DNA from: Lachnospiraceae bacterium
GTDB lineage: Bacteria > Bacillota_A > Clostridia > Lachnospirales > Lachnospiraceae
Direction: 5' to 3'
DNA: 44,782 bases
Assembly: GCA_009911175.1 (NCBI GenBank)
Contig: QXWX01000059.1
Location: 1-44,782, forward strand
Shown: piece by piece, positions 7,953 through 16,109 of the stretch
How positions within the stretch are numbered: position 1 is the stretch's first letter
How the letters are laid out: the number at the start of each line of letters is the position of its first letter
Notes under the pieces: model-generated
Told to the model about the DNA's origin: nothing
Database searches by the model: none
Seen by the model: the letters and a program-made list of their open reading frames with translations, nothing else
Program-made: the position numbers and the translations under genes

Positions 7953-8198
7953 ATGAATACAAAGGCTAGAAATGATTTTATTGATATTATGAAGGCCTTT
8001 GGAATCATTTCTGTTGTGATAGGACATTGTTTCGATTTGATGATTCCTGTATTCAATGTAAGCGTTACAATAGTAGTGTACACCTATCATCTTATGATTT
8101 TTTTCTTTGTTTCAGGGTACTGCTTAAAAATGAAAGAATGTGATGAAGCATATCATATGTTGTTATATATAAAGCATCGTCTAATTAGTAATGGGTAG
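7953..8198 (+). pseudogene. N-terminal fragment of an acyltransferase-3 family O-acyltransferase
   Basis: From ATG 7953 the frame gives 81 residues that match only the beginning of acyltransferase-3 (OafA/WecH-like) membrane enzymes: ARNDFIDIMKAFGIISVVIGHC, with the catalytic-type His in the first membrane helix, then VYTYHLMIFFFVSGYCLK. Full-length members have roughly 330-380 residues and ten helices. This one ends at LISNG after the second or third helix. A slightly longer frame starts at ATG 7929 but overlaps the previous reading frame. Family members O-acetylate or O-succinylate glycans. This fragment should be inactive. Confidence 0.8.
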
Positions 8199-8245
8199 AA
8201 AAATTAGAAGCGTAACATCCATTCGATGATGGAAAAGGTAGAAAA

Positions 8246-9571
8246 ATGACGTTAATGGTAAGTAATCATAAATATGATTTGGGGAAAGTATATTTAACTT
8301 TATATTTATTTGCTTTTATTTTTGCGCCGCCGCTTATTGTAAGGCTTAATTTTTTTCATATTTTATTTATGTACACTTTGATGGTTTTGGCGCTAAGATA
8401 CAGAGTATCAGTAAATAAAGCTTTTCAGGATGAAATTACAAAGACATTTTATGCAGGATATGGCATTCTGTTGGTCTATGTTATGTTTTTGATGTTTTTG
8501 TGTATACTTTCTGGAAAAATCAATTTAATAAATGAAGTAACACAGTTGTATCGTACTTTTATGGTTGTGGTAGAATTGCCTGTTTGCGCAATTTATATAG
8601 CACTATATTGCAAAAAATACAGATATAATTATTTGGAATTGATAAAATCAATAATTGCGGCAGGTCTCATTCAGTCTGTGTTTACAATACTGATGGTAAG
8701 TTCTCCAGATATAAAGGCCAGAATAGTTGAATTCATGTCAAAGACAAATGGTGATGGTGGAAGTTTCTTGAATATGTCCGCATGGGAGTATGCAAGAAGA
8801 TATAATGCGTTTTCTAATAATCTTCAAGACGCATTGGGGTGGGGAACCGGTATAATTACGGCATTGGCATTATTTATGGCATTAAAATATAAAAAGAAGT
8901 ATTTCTGGGTAATGCCGATTTTGTTTTTAGTTCCTCTTTTTAACTCTGTTACAGGAGTTATATTTGTGTTTGTGGTTAGTGCAATTATTTTATTGCCGTA
9001 TTTTTTAAAAAGAAATTTTCAAAGTATAAAATATATTATTGGCTTATTAATATTTTCCGTCGCAGTCGTTTGTATTGTGAAGACAACAAATCCCTTTGTC
9101 TATAATTGGGTCAAACAAAATCTATTGGCTATAGGTAAATTAGGTAAGGGTTCCGCATCATATACATCATTTGGACATTTGATGAATAACAGCAACTGGC
9201 AGTTTCCGGATAGTCCCCTGGAGTTTTTGTTTGGGACAGGACATAATGTGATGGGAGATGCTGTCGGCTATCATCATGCAGACCCCGGAATCACAAACAA
9301 TATATGGCTCATGGGATTGTTAGGAACAGTATATTTATATGTTTTTTGGTTTTTTATATTACGAAAAGCTGGAAGTAAGGTAGGAAAAGGGTTTAAAAGC
9401 CTGTATTTTGCTCTATGGGTGTGTCTTACATTGTTTGAAATCAAAGGGCTTTCTAATTTTTACAATCCTGGATTGGCAGTGACTGTATGCCTGTTATTTT
9501 CATCCCTCGCTATTGATAAGTCAGATAAAGTGAAGGATATGGCATTAATTGGTAACAGAAGAGGAGTTTGA
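8246..9571 (+). CDS. wzy: Wzy-like O-antigen/capsule polymerase
   Basis: The 441-residue protein is almost wholly hydrophobic, with around ten to twelve predicted membrane segments and one larger loop in the C-terminal half. That loop contains SASYTSFGHL, FPDSPLEFLFGTGHN and HHADPGITNNIWLMGLLG, a pattern typical of Wzy polymerases and O-antigen ligases (short FGTG motif, then an Asp/Asn-rich segment before a membrane helix). Wzy joins undecaprenyl-linked repeat units outside the membrane after Wzx has flipped them. A Wzx flippase lies downstream at 13843, so the cluster encodes a Wzx/Wzy-type route. The start has AAAAGG eight bases upstream. Wzy proteins are poorly conserved in sequence, so the call rests on topology, motif and context. 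Confidence 0.8.
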   Translation: MTLMVSNHKYDLGKVYLTLYLFAFIFAPPLIVRLNFFHILFMYTLMVLALRYRVSVNKAFQDEITKTFYAGYGILLVYVMFLMFLCILSGKINLINEVTQLYRTFMVVVELPVCAIYIALYCKKYRYNYLELIKSIIAAGLIQSVFTILMVSSPDIKARIVEFMSKTNGDGGSFLNMSAWEYARRYNAFSNNLQDALGWGTGIITALALFMALKYKKKYFWVMPILFLVPLFNSVTGVIFVFVVSAIILLPYFLKRNFQSIKYIIGLLIFSVAVVCIVKTTNPFVYNWVKQNLLAIGKLGKGSASYTSFGHLMNNSNWQFPDSPLEFLFGTGHNVMGDAVGYHHADPGITNNIWLMGLLGTVYLYVFWFFILRKAGSKVGKGFKSLYFALWVCLTLFEIKGLSNFYNPGLAVTVCLLFSSLAIDKSDKVKDMALIGNRRGV

Positions 9572-9577
9572 AGGAAA

Positions 9578-10600
9578 TTGGAAGAGCAAAAAGAATCTTA
9601 TAGTTATGAAGATATATTTTTTTCTGTTATTGTACCAATATATCAAGTTAAAGAGTACCTGAAAGAATCAATCGAGAGCATTATAAAACAAAATGCAGAT
9701 AGCTGTGAAATCATATTAGTAGATGACGGTTCTACAGATGGTTCTGCAGAACTATGTGATGTATTTGCCGCTGAGAATGGATATGTCAGAACAATTCACC
9801 AGGAAAATGCAGGGTTGTCTGCGGCAAGAAACACAGGCATAAAAGCCGCAAGTGGAATCTATATTGTATTGCTGGATGGAGATGATAAACTGTGTATAAA
9901 TGCGCTTAATAGTTTATATGATCATCTTATAATGAACAATTATCCTGACGTAGCGGCACATCGGAGGATGGCTTTTGACGATGACGGAAATACAGAAGAC
10001 TATCCATATTTATATGGGGATTATATTGATAGTTATAATTCTAATGCAGAGGCCTTTATGAAGTTCCAAAATATGCCAATAGGAAATATGGGGGCGTGGA
10101 ATTTTACAGTCAAAAGGGAATACATCATTGAAAAAGACTTATTTTTTTATGAAGGTATCTGTCATGAGGATGAAGAATGGGTACCACGAATATTACTGTC
10201 GGGTGGCAGACTGAGTTTTTCAGATATTGTTTTTTACGGTTATAGAAGAGATAGAGCGGGATCTATTACAAAGACATTAAACATAAAGAGACTGTATGAC
10301 AAGTTATTTATAGCAGAACATTTACAGTATATTTTTTTCGATTCGGATGAGGAGACGAGAAAAAGTATAACATATCGATGCTGTTCTCTCGTGTTTGGAA
10401 CGATATGCCAGATGGGAGAATATAAACAGATTGAAGGATACCATGAGTTGTCTTCAGTTGTTAAAGAGAAAATACAATTATTGAAGAAATCTACAAAGAA
10501 AATACATAGAATGGCTTATTTTGGGATAAAGGCAATAGGTTTAAATTATATGGTGAATTTCTTATATTTCTTAAGCAAAGAACAAAGAGGGCAGAAATAA
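9578..10600 (+). CDS. Glycosyltransferase family 2 (GT-A)
   Basis: The 340-residue protein is a typical GT2 enzyme. It begins with FFSVIVPIYQVKEYLKESIE, then IILVDDGSTDGSAELC near residue 46, ENAGLSAARNTGIKAASG near residue 80, and the metal-binding DGDD near residue 104. HEDEEW near residue 195 fits the catalytic-base region. The C-terminal 100 residues are basic and partly hydrophobic and may touch the membrane. It would add a sugar to the lipid-linked repeat unit. The start is a TTG at 9578 with GAGGAG upstream; no ATG is available before the conserved first strand. It begins seven bases after the wzy stop. The sugar is unknown. Confidence 0.87.
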   Translation: MEEQKESYSYEDIFFSVIVPIYQVKEYLKESIESIIKQNADSCEIILVDDGSTDGSAELCDVFAAENGYVRTIHQENAGLSAARNTGIKAASGIYIVLLDGDDKLCINALNSLYDHLIMNNYPDVAAHRRMAFDDDGNTEDYPYLYGDYIDSYNSNAEAFMKFQNMPIGNMGAWNFTVKREYIIEKDLFFYEGICHEDEEWVPRILLSGGRLSFSDIVFYGYRRDRAGSITKTLNIKRLYDKLFIAEHLQYIFFDSDEETRKSITYRCCSLVFGTICQMGEYKQIEGYHELSSVVKEKIQLLKKSTKKIHRMAYFGIKAIGLNYMVNFLYFLSKEQRGQK

Positions 10601-10624
10601 CTTAGGGTGTTTTGGAGATATGCA

Positions 10625-11695
10625 ATGAGCAATTATTTTGATAAAAAAGAAAAGATATTTTATTGGATTAAATCACATCCAAATCTGCATTATATTATAC
10701 ATGTAGTAAAAAGATTTGGTAACAAACGGTTTTATCGTCTGTTGTTTGATGAGGGATATCCTGGGCTACTGACAATTGACAGCTATGGAGATGAGAATAA
10801 AGAGAAAGAAATTTTTTTGTTAGATATCAAGGGAAACAGGATTGGACTTCCATGCTATATACGGTATGTGATTCTTGCTCTTTATGAAGTAGAAAAGTTA
10901 AATTTCACTCCGGTGATTAAATTTTCCGACACAGTTGGATGGTTACAGGAAACATGTGAGGTTAACGGTACAAATAATATTTTTGAATATTATTATAGTC
11001 AGCCGGATACTGTTTCTTTAGAACAAGTATATAGAAGTCATCATGTCTTTTCTTGTAATATTACGAGCCTTTTGACCCGAGCAAATAAAGATCTTGGCTT
11101 CTACGAGGAAAATAGTCTGCTTGCTTCTTATAATGTATCAGAAGAATATCTGGAGATTATGGGGGAAATTTATAAGAAATATTTGCATTTGAATAAATCG
11201 GCAGAGACATACATAAAAGACGGTATAAATTTGCTGTTCGGCAATCAAGATGGTGATAAAGTGATAGGGGTACATGTGAGGGGGACAGACTTTGTAGTTG
11301 GGTTTGTGAATCATCCTAAAATCATTACGATGAAGCAATTTGAGAGGGCAATTGAAGAAGGATTGGAGAAAGGTTGCTTCACAAAAATATTTTTAGCTAC
11401 TGACGATACATCTAAGCTGGATTATTTACATAAGAAGTTTCCGGGAAAGATACTGCATTATACTGACGTGTTCAGGTCGGCAGGGAAGAAAAATATTTTA
11501 AGTATAGATGAAAACAGGGAATATTCAAAATACATGAAGGGGCTGGAAGTAATGCGGGATGTTTACACTCTCTCATTATGTGGTGGGCTGGTGGCAGGAT
11601 TATCTCATGTCTCCATTCTTGCCAGGATTGTAAAAAAGAGTTTTGACAAAAGGTATAGTTATCAGAATATTCTATCGAATGGTATCAACAGGTAA
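10625..11695 (+). CDS. Fucosyltransferase-like glycosyltransferase (HxRxTD type)
   Basis: The 356-residue protein carries VIGVHVRGTDFV with His217 and Arg219, the signature of the alpha-fucosyltransferase superfamily (GT11/GT23/O-fucosyltransferase type) where the Arg contacts the GDP of GDP-fucose. It is followed by IFLATDD near residue 255 and by a C-terminal YTLSLCGGLVAGLSHVS segment resembling the third conserved motif of that group. The same operon makes GDP-L-fucose (gmd 22454, fcl 23538), so a fucose donor fits the context. I start at ATG 10625, which has GGAG eight bases upstream; a GTG at 10607 would add six residues without a good ribosome binding site. The superfamily is reasonably sure; the linkage is not visible. 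Confidence 0.7.
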   Translation: MSNYFDKKEKIFYWIKSHPNLHYIIHVVKRFGNKRFYRLLFDEGYPGLLTIDSYGDENKEKEIFLLDIKGNRIGLPCYIRYVILALYEVEKLNFTPVIKFSDTVGWLQETCEVNGTNNIFEYYYSQPDTVSLEQVYRSHHVFSCNITSLLTRANKDLGFYEENSLLASYNVSEEYLEIMGEIYKKYLHLNKSAETYIKDGINLLFGNQDGDKVIGVHVRGTDFVVGFVNHPKIITMKQFERAIEEGLEKGCFTKIFLATDDTSKLDYLHKKFPGKILHYTDVFRSAGKKNILSIDENREYSKYMKGLEVMRDVYTLSLCGGLVAGLSHVSILARIVKKSFDKRYSYQNILSNGINR

Positions 11696-11740
11696 GATTA
11701 CAGCAGAACAGAGATGCAATACCTGAAAAAGGTTAAGGAA

Positions 11741-12634
11741 ATGAAGAAAGATTATACAGTAACGGCAATCTGTTATTCGGATGAAAATTTTAGCGATGCT
11801 CAAAAGCTAAATATTTGGACGGCAAAGCATATTGGTAAGGCAGACAAAACTATAGCATTTGGCCCGGATGACATTGATGATGTGTTTCGCGAAGAACATA
11901 GTGATATATTGAAATTTAGAAGGGGCGGAGGATACTGGATTTGGAAACCTTATGTTATCTATAATGCTCTTATAAAGGCCGAGGAAGGGGAGTATATATT
12001 TTATTTGGATTCGGGATGCATATTACTAAAGCCCTTGCATATCTTTATTGATTTCATGAAATCTAAAAGTATTGATTTGTTATGTTTTTATACGCCGTTT
12101 CCAGAGATTGAATGGGATAAAAAAATACTGTATGACAAATATGTCAGTACATTTAATTTAAAAGAGAATATATTTCAAATAGAGGGAGGATATATCTGCG
12201 TTCGAAAGAACAACAGGACACTAAAAATAATCAAGGAGTGGCTCGATTCATGTTCTATAGCAGAAAATCTTTTGGATCATGATTTGAAACCTATGGAAAA
12301 CCACCGGCACGATCAATCAAATTTCAGCCTTGTATGCAAAAAAAATGGGGTTACTGCATTTAGAAACCCGTCTAACAGGTATCTTTATGAGTTATTTGAC
12401 GAAACATTGAATAGATACTATAGAAGTGAATCTGACATGAAAAAATATAAGGAAATGTATTTTTCGCTGGAGGAAGTGCCGGGAACGGAATTTTCCATTT
12501 TTTCACATTCAAGGAAGAATTCGGCATTTTACTTACTCAGGGTATTTAAGACCATGCTGCTGTTTCGAAAGCGGTTCAGACTCGCTAAATCAAAGAACTC
12601 CCATGATAAAAAGCGAATTGGAGGCAAAAATTAA
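11741..12634 (+). CDS. Putative GT-A-type glycosyltransferase (GYWIWKP family)
   Basis: The protein of about 297 residues belongs to a group of small glycan-cluster proteins with the motif RGGGYWIWKPYVIYNALI followed by EYIFYLDSGCILLKP. The DSG triplet sits where GT-A enzymes carry their DXD metal site. Further on are GGYICVRKNN and a DHDLKP...HDQSNFSLVC segment resembling donor or acceptor loops. Members are often annotated only as hypothetical or capsular glycosyltransferases. I prefer ATG 11741, with AAAAAGG about eight bases upstream; ATG 11714 would add nine residues without a clear ribosome binding site. The basic C-terminus (KSKNSHDKKR) may bind the membrane. Glycosyltransferase function is inferred; donor and acceptor are unknown. 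Confidence 0.6.
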   Translation: MKKDYTVTAICYSDENFSDAQKLNIWTAKHIGKADKTIAFGPDDIDDVFREEHSDILKFRRGGGYWIWKPYVIYNALIKAEEGEYIFYLDSGCILLKPLHIFIDFMKSKSIDLLCFYTPFPEIEWDKKILYDKYVSTFNLKENIFQIEGGYICVRKNNRTLKIIKEWLDSCSIAENLLDHDLKPMENHRHDQSNFSLVCKKNGVTAFRNPSNRYLYELFDETLNRYYRSESDMKKYKEMYFSLEEVPGTEFSIFSHSRKNSAFYLLRVFKTMLLFRKRFRLAKSKNSHDKKRIGGKN

Positions 12635-12636
12635 AT

Positions 12637-13836
12637 ATGCGATATTGCTTTATAATTGATACACCATATCAGCTGTTTTGTGTGTTAAATATTGTGTATG
12701 ATTTAAAAAATAGCAAAAGTCGAGACAATGATATCTATGATTTGTATATAGGTACAAATTTTAATCAGTCAGATAAGATATTAGAAAATGTTAGAAACGA
12801 AAAAATATTTGATAATGTATATAGATTTAGTTGTAATCTTGGCAAGGTAAAAGCGGGGGACTTTCTTAGGTATTTTTTCAAATTGGTTTTGGTGTCACGC
12901 AATGAACGAAAGCTTCTGGATAATATAGCTAAAGCGTACAGCAGAAAAACGATGGCAAAGTTTTTAGTCATAAAAAGATTTATGAGTGTCGAGCAGATGG
13001 CTTTTGGAAAGGGGTATGATCTGGACAGTCCATACGAAAAGATATTTGCGAGCTATTATAATCCTTTTGTGAGAAATATGGCATTACTATCTTCGAATGC
13101 TGAAATTTCCTGTTTTGAGGATGGGAGTGGATCGTATTCAGAGAGCATGTTTGATTATGCTAATCAACATGAACCAGATAGAAAACTTGCAGTTGTAGGA
13201 ATAAATATAGAAAAGTTCAAGCCAAAAAAATTATATGTTTTCAAACCAGAAATGTGCGAACTAAGAAGCGGGCTTGAAGTTAAGGAATTACCGTTATTTT
13301 ATAAAAAGAATAACCAGTTTGATCGAATTGCAAATCGAATATTTGACTACAAAAAACCTTCTTTATACAATGGGATAAAGACTATATTTTTAATGAGCCG
13401 AGAGGATGAGATTTCGCTTCTGGGTGGGACTGAACATGGTGATGAATGTCTGCAGCGATATAATGAGGTTGTAGAATTGTTGATGCAGGAACATAAAAAT
13501 GTGATATATAGAATCCATCCCAGACAAAAAGAATATGATTTTGGAGAAAAAATAATCGATAATACTGGAGTGATGTGGGAGCTTCTTACGCCAGATTTTA
13601 TTACAAAAGAATGTATAATTATATCGATTTGTTCCACTGGGGCTATGACACCAAAAATACTTTATGGAATCGAGCCATATATTATTATGATTGGAGAATA
13701 TGTTTTTTCTGGTACAGATACAGAAAAGACTATGACCAAAAGAATTGAAAATTTTAAAAAATTTTATACTGATAAGGAAAAGATAATCATTATTAGAAAT
13801 GAGGAGCAATTAACTAATTGTTTTAAGATTTTATAA
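12637..13836 (+). CDS. GT52-like glycosyltransferase (sialyltransferase-type family)
   Basis: The 399-residue protein opens with RYCFIIDTPYQLFCVLNI, an N-terminus typical of GT52-class capsule and lipooligosaccharide transferases. It has CFEDGSGSY (Glu161-Asp162-Gly163), the likely acid/base site, then YRIHPRQKEYDF (His294-Pro295) and ISICSTGAMTPKILYG near residue 328, matching the HP and Ser/Thr motifs of bacterial sialyltransferases of the GT52/GT80-like fold. The operon also holds a CMP-nonulosonate pathway (16110-21233), so a CMP-activated sialic-acid-like sugar is a plausible donor. GT52 also includes alpha-glucosyl enzymes, so the donor is inference. It starts two bases after the preceding stop. 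Confidence 0.6.
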   Translation: MRYCFIIDTPYQLFCVLNIVYDLKNSKSRDNDIYDLYIGTNFNQSDKILENVRNEKIFDNVYRFSCNLGKVKAGDFLRYFFKLVLVSRNERKLLDNIAKAYSRKTMAKFLVIKRFMSVEQMAFGKGYDLDSPYEKIFASYYNPFVRNMALLSSNAEISCFEDGSGSYSESMFDYANQHEPDRKLAVVGINIEKFKPKKLYVFKPEMCELRSGLEVKELPLFYKKNNQFDRIANRIFDYKKPSLYNGIKTIFLMSREDEISLLGGTEHGDECLQRYNEVVELLMQEHKNVIYRIHPRQKEYDFGEKIIDNTGVMWELLTPDFITKECIIISICSTGAMTPKILYGIEPYIIMIGEYVFSGTDTEKTMTKRIENFKKFYTDKEKIIIIRNEEQLTNCFKIL

Positions 13837-13842
13837 AAGAAA

Positions 13843-15255
13843 ATGATGAAAAGAATAAATTCAAAAGGTGCAAATGCACAGATTTTTTATAATTTTGTAA
13901 GTACGATTGTAAGAACCGGTGTTTCATTTTTTACAATGCCTATTTTTACAAGATTACTAGGTGCAAAGCAGTATGGTCTGTATTCGCTTGCATTTTCTTG
14001 GATATCGATATTTTCCTGTATTATGGGTTTTAATATAGGCAGTGGATTGGCGAGAGGTAAGTATAAATATCATGATACATACAAGGACTATAAATCGAGT
14101 TTATTATTGGCAGGAACTGCTATAAGTGCAGGAATAATTGCAATACTTTTAATAGGATATCCGATTACTGTCAGTTTGATCAAGTTTAATTTTACGATAT
14201 ATTGCATTGTAATTATAGAAGCATTTGCAGAGTTTGTCATAAGCTTTGTAGGAGTTACATGGATATACGAAAAAAAAGCGGTAAATAATATGATATTGAC
14301 TGTGGTGACTGTATTGACGACCACCGTCTTTTCGATGGTACTAATACTTTTTTGGCCGGCTCAGGAAATGTCAAAGCTTTACTATGGCAGGGTCATAGGA
14401 ATCTTTGTGCCACAGGTTCTGATCGCCCTTTTTTTATGGTTTATAGTTTTTTTCCGACATCCATATGGATTCAACAAAGAATATTTGAAATATGGATTGA
14501 ATTTTGGCATACCAATGGTATTTCATACATTGTCACACAATATACTAACGGCGTCAGATCGGTTGATGATGCAGCAGTTTAATGTAGATGGAGCGCTAAT
14601 TGGAATATATAGTTTTTTTTATACATTTGCATCCATCTTGAATTCCGTTTTGAGTACATTTGGTAATAGCTGGGTTCCTTTCTATATGGATAATCTTGAC
14701 AGCAAGAATTATTCAAATTTGAAGAAAATGGTAAAAAACTATGTTCAGGTCTTTACTGTAATTACTGTAGGATTCTTGATGCTTGCGAGAGAGATGACTT
14801 TTATATTTGCGAATGAGGAGTATTGGAGTGGGCTTCCAATCTTGCCGCTGATTATCTTGGCAATATATTGTGTATTTATCTACCAATTCTATGTAAATTT
14901 TGAGTCATATGAAGAAAAACCCAAAATTATAACTATTGGAACAGCATTTGCGGCATGTACGAATATCCTGCTAAATTATTTCCTTATTCCCAAGTATGGA
15001 ATGTACGGAGCTGCTATGGCAACATTGGCAGGTTATGGCGCATTGGTGTTCTTTCATGCTTTTATTGTGTATAGGTTATTAAAACACAAATATCCGTTGC
15101 CATCTATATCGCAGGTTATTGGATTTGCAATTGTAGTGATATTCAGTTTTCTTTACTATATTTTGGCAGATTATTGGTTTATAAGATGGATGATTGCAAT
15201 TTTATCGGGAATTTATCTTCTGAGGGAAATATATAAGAGAAAGACTATATTTTAG
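13843..15255 (+). CDS. wzx: Wzx-type polysaccharide flippase (MOP superfamily)
   Basis: The 470-residue protein has about twelve to fourteen membrane segments. It has the standard MOP/Wzx start: NAQIFYNFVSTIVRTGVSFF, then MPIFTRLLGAKQYGLYSLA, where flippases carry the RxLG.xxYG pattern. The second half repeats the pattern with YGLNFGIPMVFHTLSHNILTA and DRLMM, and ends with a helix pair and a basic tail. Its role is to move undecaprenyl-linked repeat units across the cytoplasmic membrane to Wzy. The start codon follows the previous stop by six bases with little ribosome binding site, suggesting translational coupling; ATG 13846 is equally possible. It is the last intact gene before a patch of gene debris at 15256-16098. 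Confidence 0.9.
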   Translation: MMKRINSKGANAQIFYNFVSTIVRTGVSFFTMPIFTRLLGAKQYGLYSLAFSWISIFSCIMGFNIGSGLARGKYKYHDTYKDYKSSLLLAGTAISAGIIAILLIGYPITVSLIKFNFTIYCIVIIEAFAEFVISFVGVTWIYEKKAVNNMILTVVTVLTTTVFSMVLILFWPAQEMSKLYYGRVIGIFVPQVLIALFLWFIVFFRHPYGFNKEYLKYGLNFGIPMVFHTLSHNILTASDRLMMQQFNVDGALIGIYSFFYTFASILNSVLSTFGNSWVPFYMDNLDSKNYSNLKKMVKNYVQVFTVITVGFLMLAREMTFIFANEEYWSGLPILPLIILAIYCVFIYQFYVNFESYEEKPKIITIGTAFAACTNILLNYFLIPKYGMYGAAMATLAGYGALVFFHAFIVYRLLKHKYPLPSISQVIGFAIVVIFSFLYYILADYWFIRWMIAILSGIYLLREIYKRKTIF

Positions 15256-15343
15256 ATGGATTCGAAAATCTAATAAAGTTGCTATACGAAAAAGAGTATT
15301 TAGCTATTGCAAAACATATTCGTAAAAGAAGATTTTATGGTTA

Positions 15344-15608
15344 ATGTATCTTTATCACTTTGAAACAAAGAAAGTGGTGAGATTATTCTTGAAGCCAGAT
15401 AGGAACAAAACGGCAGAGAGGATGTGCTTATCGGAGCATCCCTTCGGAACAATCAAAAGAGCGATGGGATTTAGTTACTTTCTACTGAGAGGTAAAAAAA
15501 GTGGCGGGGGAGTTTGCGCTTATGTGGCTGGGCTATAATATAAAATGGGCGAAAAATTTGCCGGGATATAAAAAAATGATGGAACTTATGGCAGTAGGAA
15601 TCTGCTAA
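15344..15608 (+). mobile_element. Remnant of an IS1182-family transposase C-terminus
   Basis: The frame from 15344 contains MCLSEHPFGTIKRAMG and SYFLLRG, the C-terminal signature of IS1182-family transposases (EHPFGTIKR). It then runs out of frame in the A-rich and G-rich tract around 15495-15510. The neighbouring frame continues the match with GEFALMWLGYNIKWAKN to a TAA at 15606-15608. Only about the last 85 residues of a protein of roughly 450-550 remain, with a frameshift, so the element is dead. Confidence 0.8.
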
Positions 15609-15642
15609 TAACAAAATATACACTTTATTCAGTTGCCAAGGT

Positions 15643-15679
15643 CAGATATTTATTTCGGAGAAATATATCTGGCATTTTT
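15643..15679 (+). terminator. Hairpin terminator at the end of the IS remnant
   Basis: CAGATAT (15643-15649) pairs with ATATCTG (15665-15671) and TTTTT (15675-15679) follows, in the layout of an intrinsic terminator. It sits 35 bases after the transposase remnant stop and was probably carried by the insertion element. If active it would reduce transcription into the nonulosonate genes unless antitermination overrides it. Confidence 0.55.
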
Positions 15680-15745
15680 AATGCAAAAAATATGCTATAA
15701 ACCATTAGGAATTAGGGTTTTTAGACGGTCTGAGGGGGTATTTGA

Positions 15746-16098
15746 TTAACAGCCTATGATATATATAGCTCACGAATAATAACATATTGGGTTGGAACAT
15801 GTTTCATTGCTGTTCTTTGGGTTGTACCTTTTTTAGTTTATCTGTTGAGAAATATAAATATGCAATGTCCTCCGTTAGAATTACTTGGAAAAGCAAGCTA
15901 TAACATTTTTTTATTCAAATGGTTTACTATCTGAGCTATAGAGAAATGATATTGAAACAGTTTCATAATCGAAATGTAGAAATAATTGCAGGAATAGTGC
16001 TATGTATTGCTATAGGTTTGTTATTTTATGCTGTGGAGAAGCCTTTAACAATGTGGATTATATCGAAAACAAAAGCTGGCGAGAAAACAAATAAGTGA
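15746..16098 (+). pseudogene. C-terminal fragment of an acyltransferase-3 family enzyme, frameshifted
   Basis: One frame runs from 15746 to about 15918 and reads WVGTCFIAVLWVVPFLVYLL and PPLELLGKASYNIFLF. The match then continues in another frame from ATG 15919 (MVYYLSYREM, GIVLCIAIGLLFYAVEKPL) to TGA 16096-16098. This is the last two to three membrane helices of an OafA-like acyltransferase with one indel near 15917. No start or N-terminal helices are present. It resembles the separate C-terminal fragment at 22157-22429. Confidence 0.8.
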
Positions 16099-16109
16099 GG
16101 TGAATTTTC

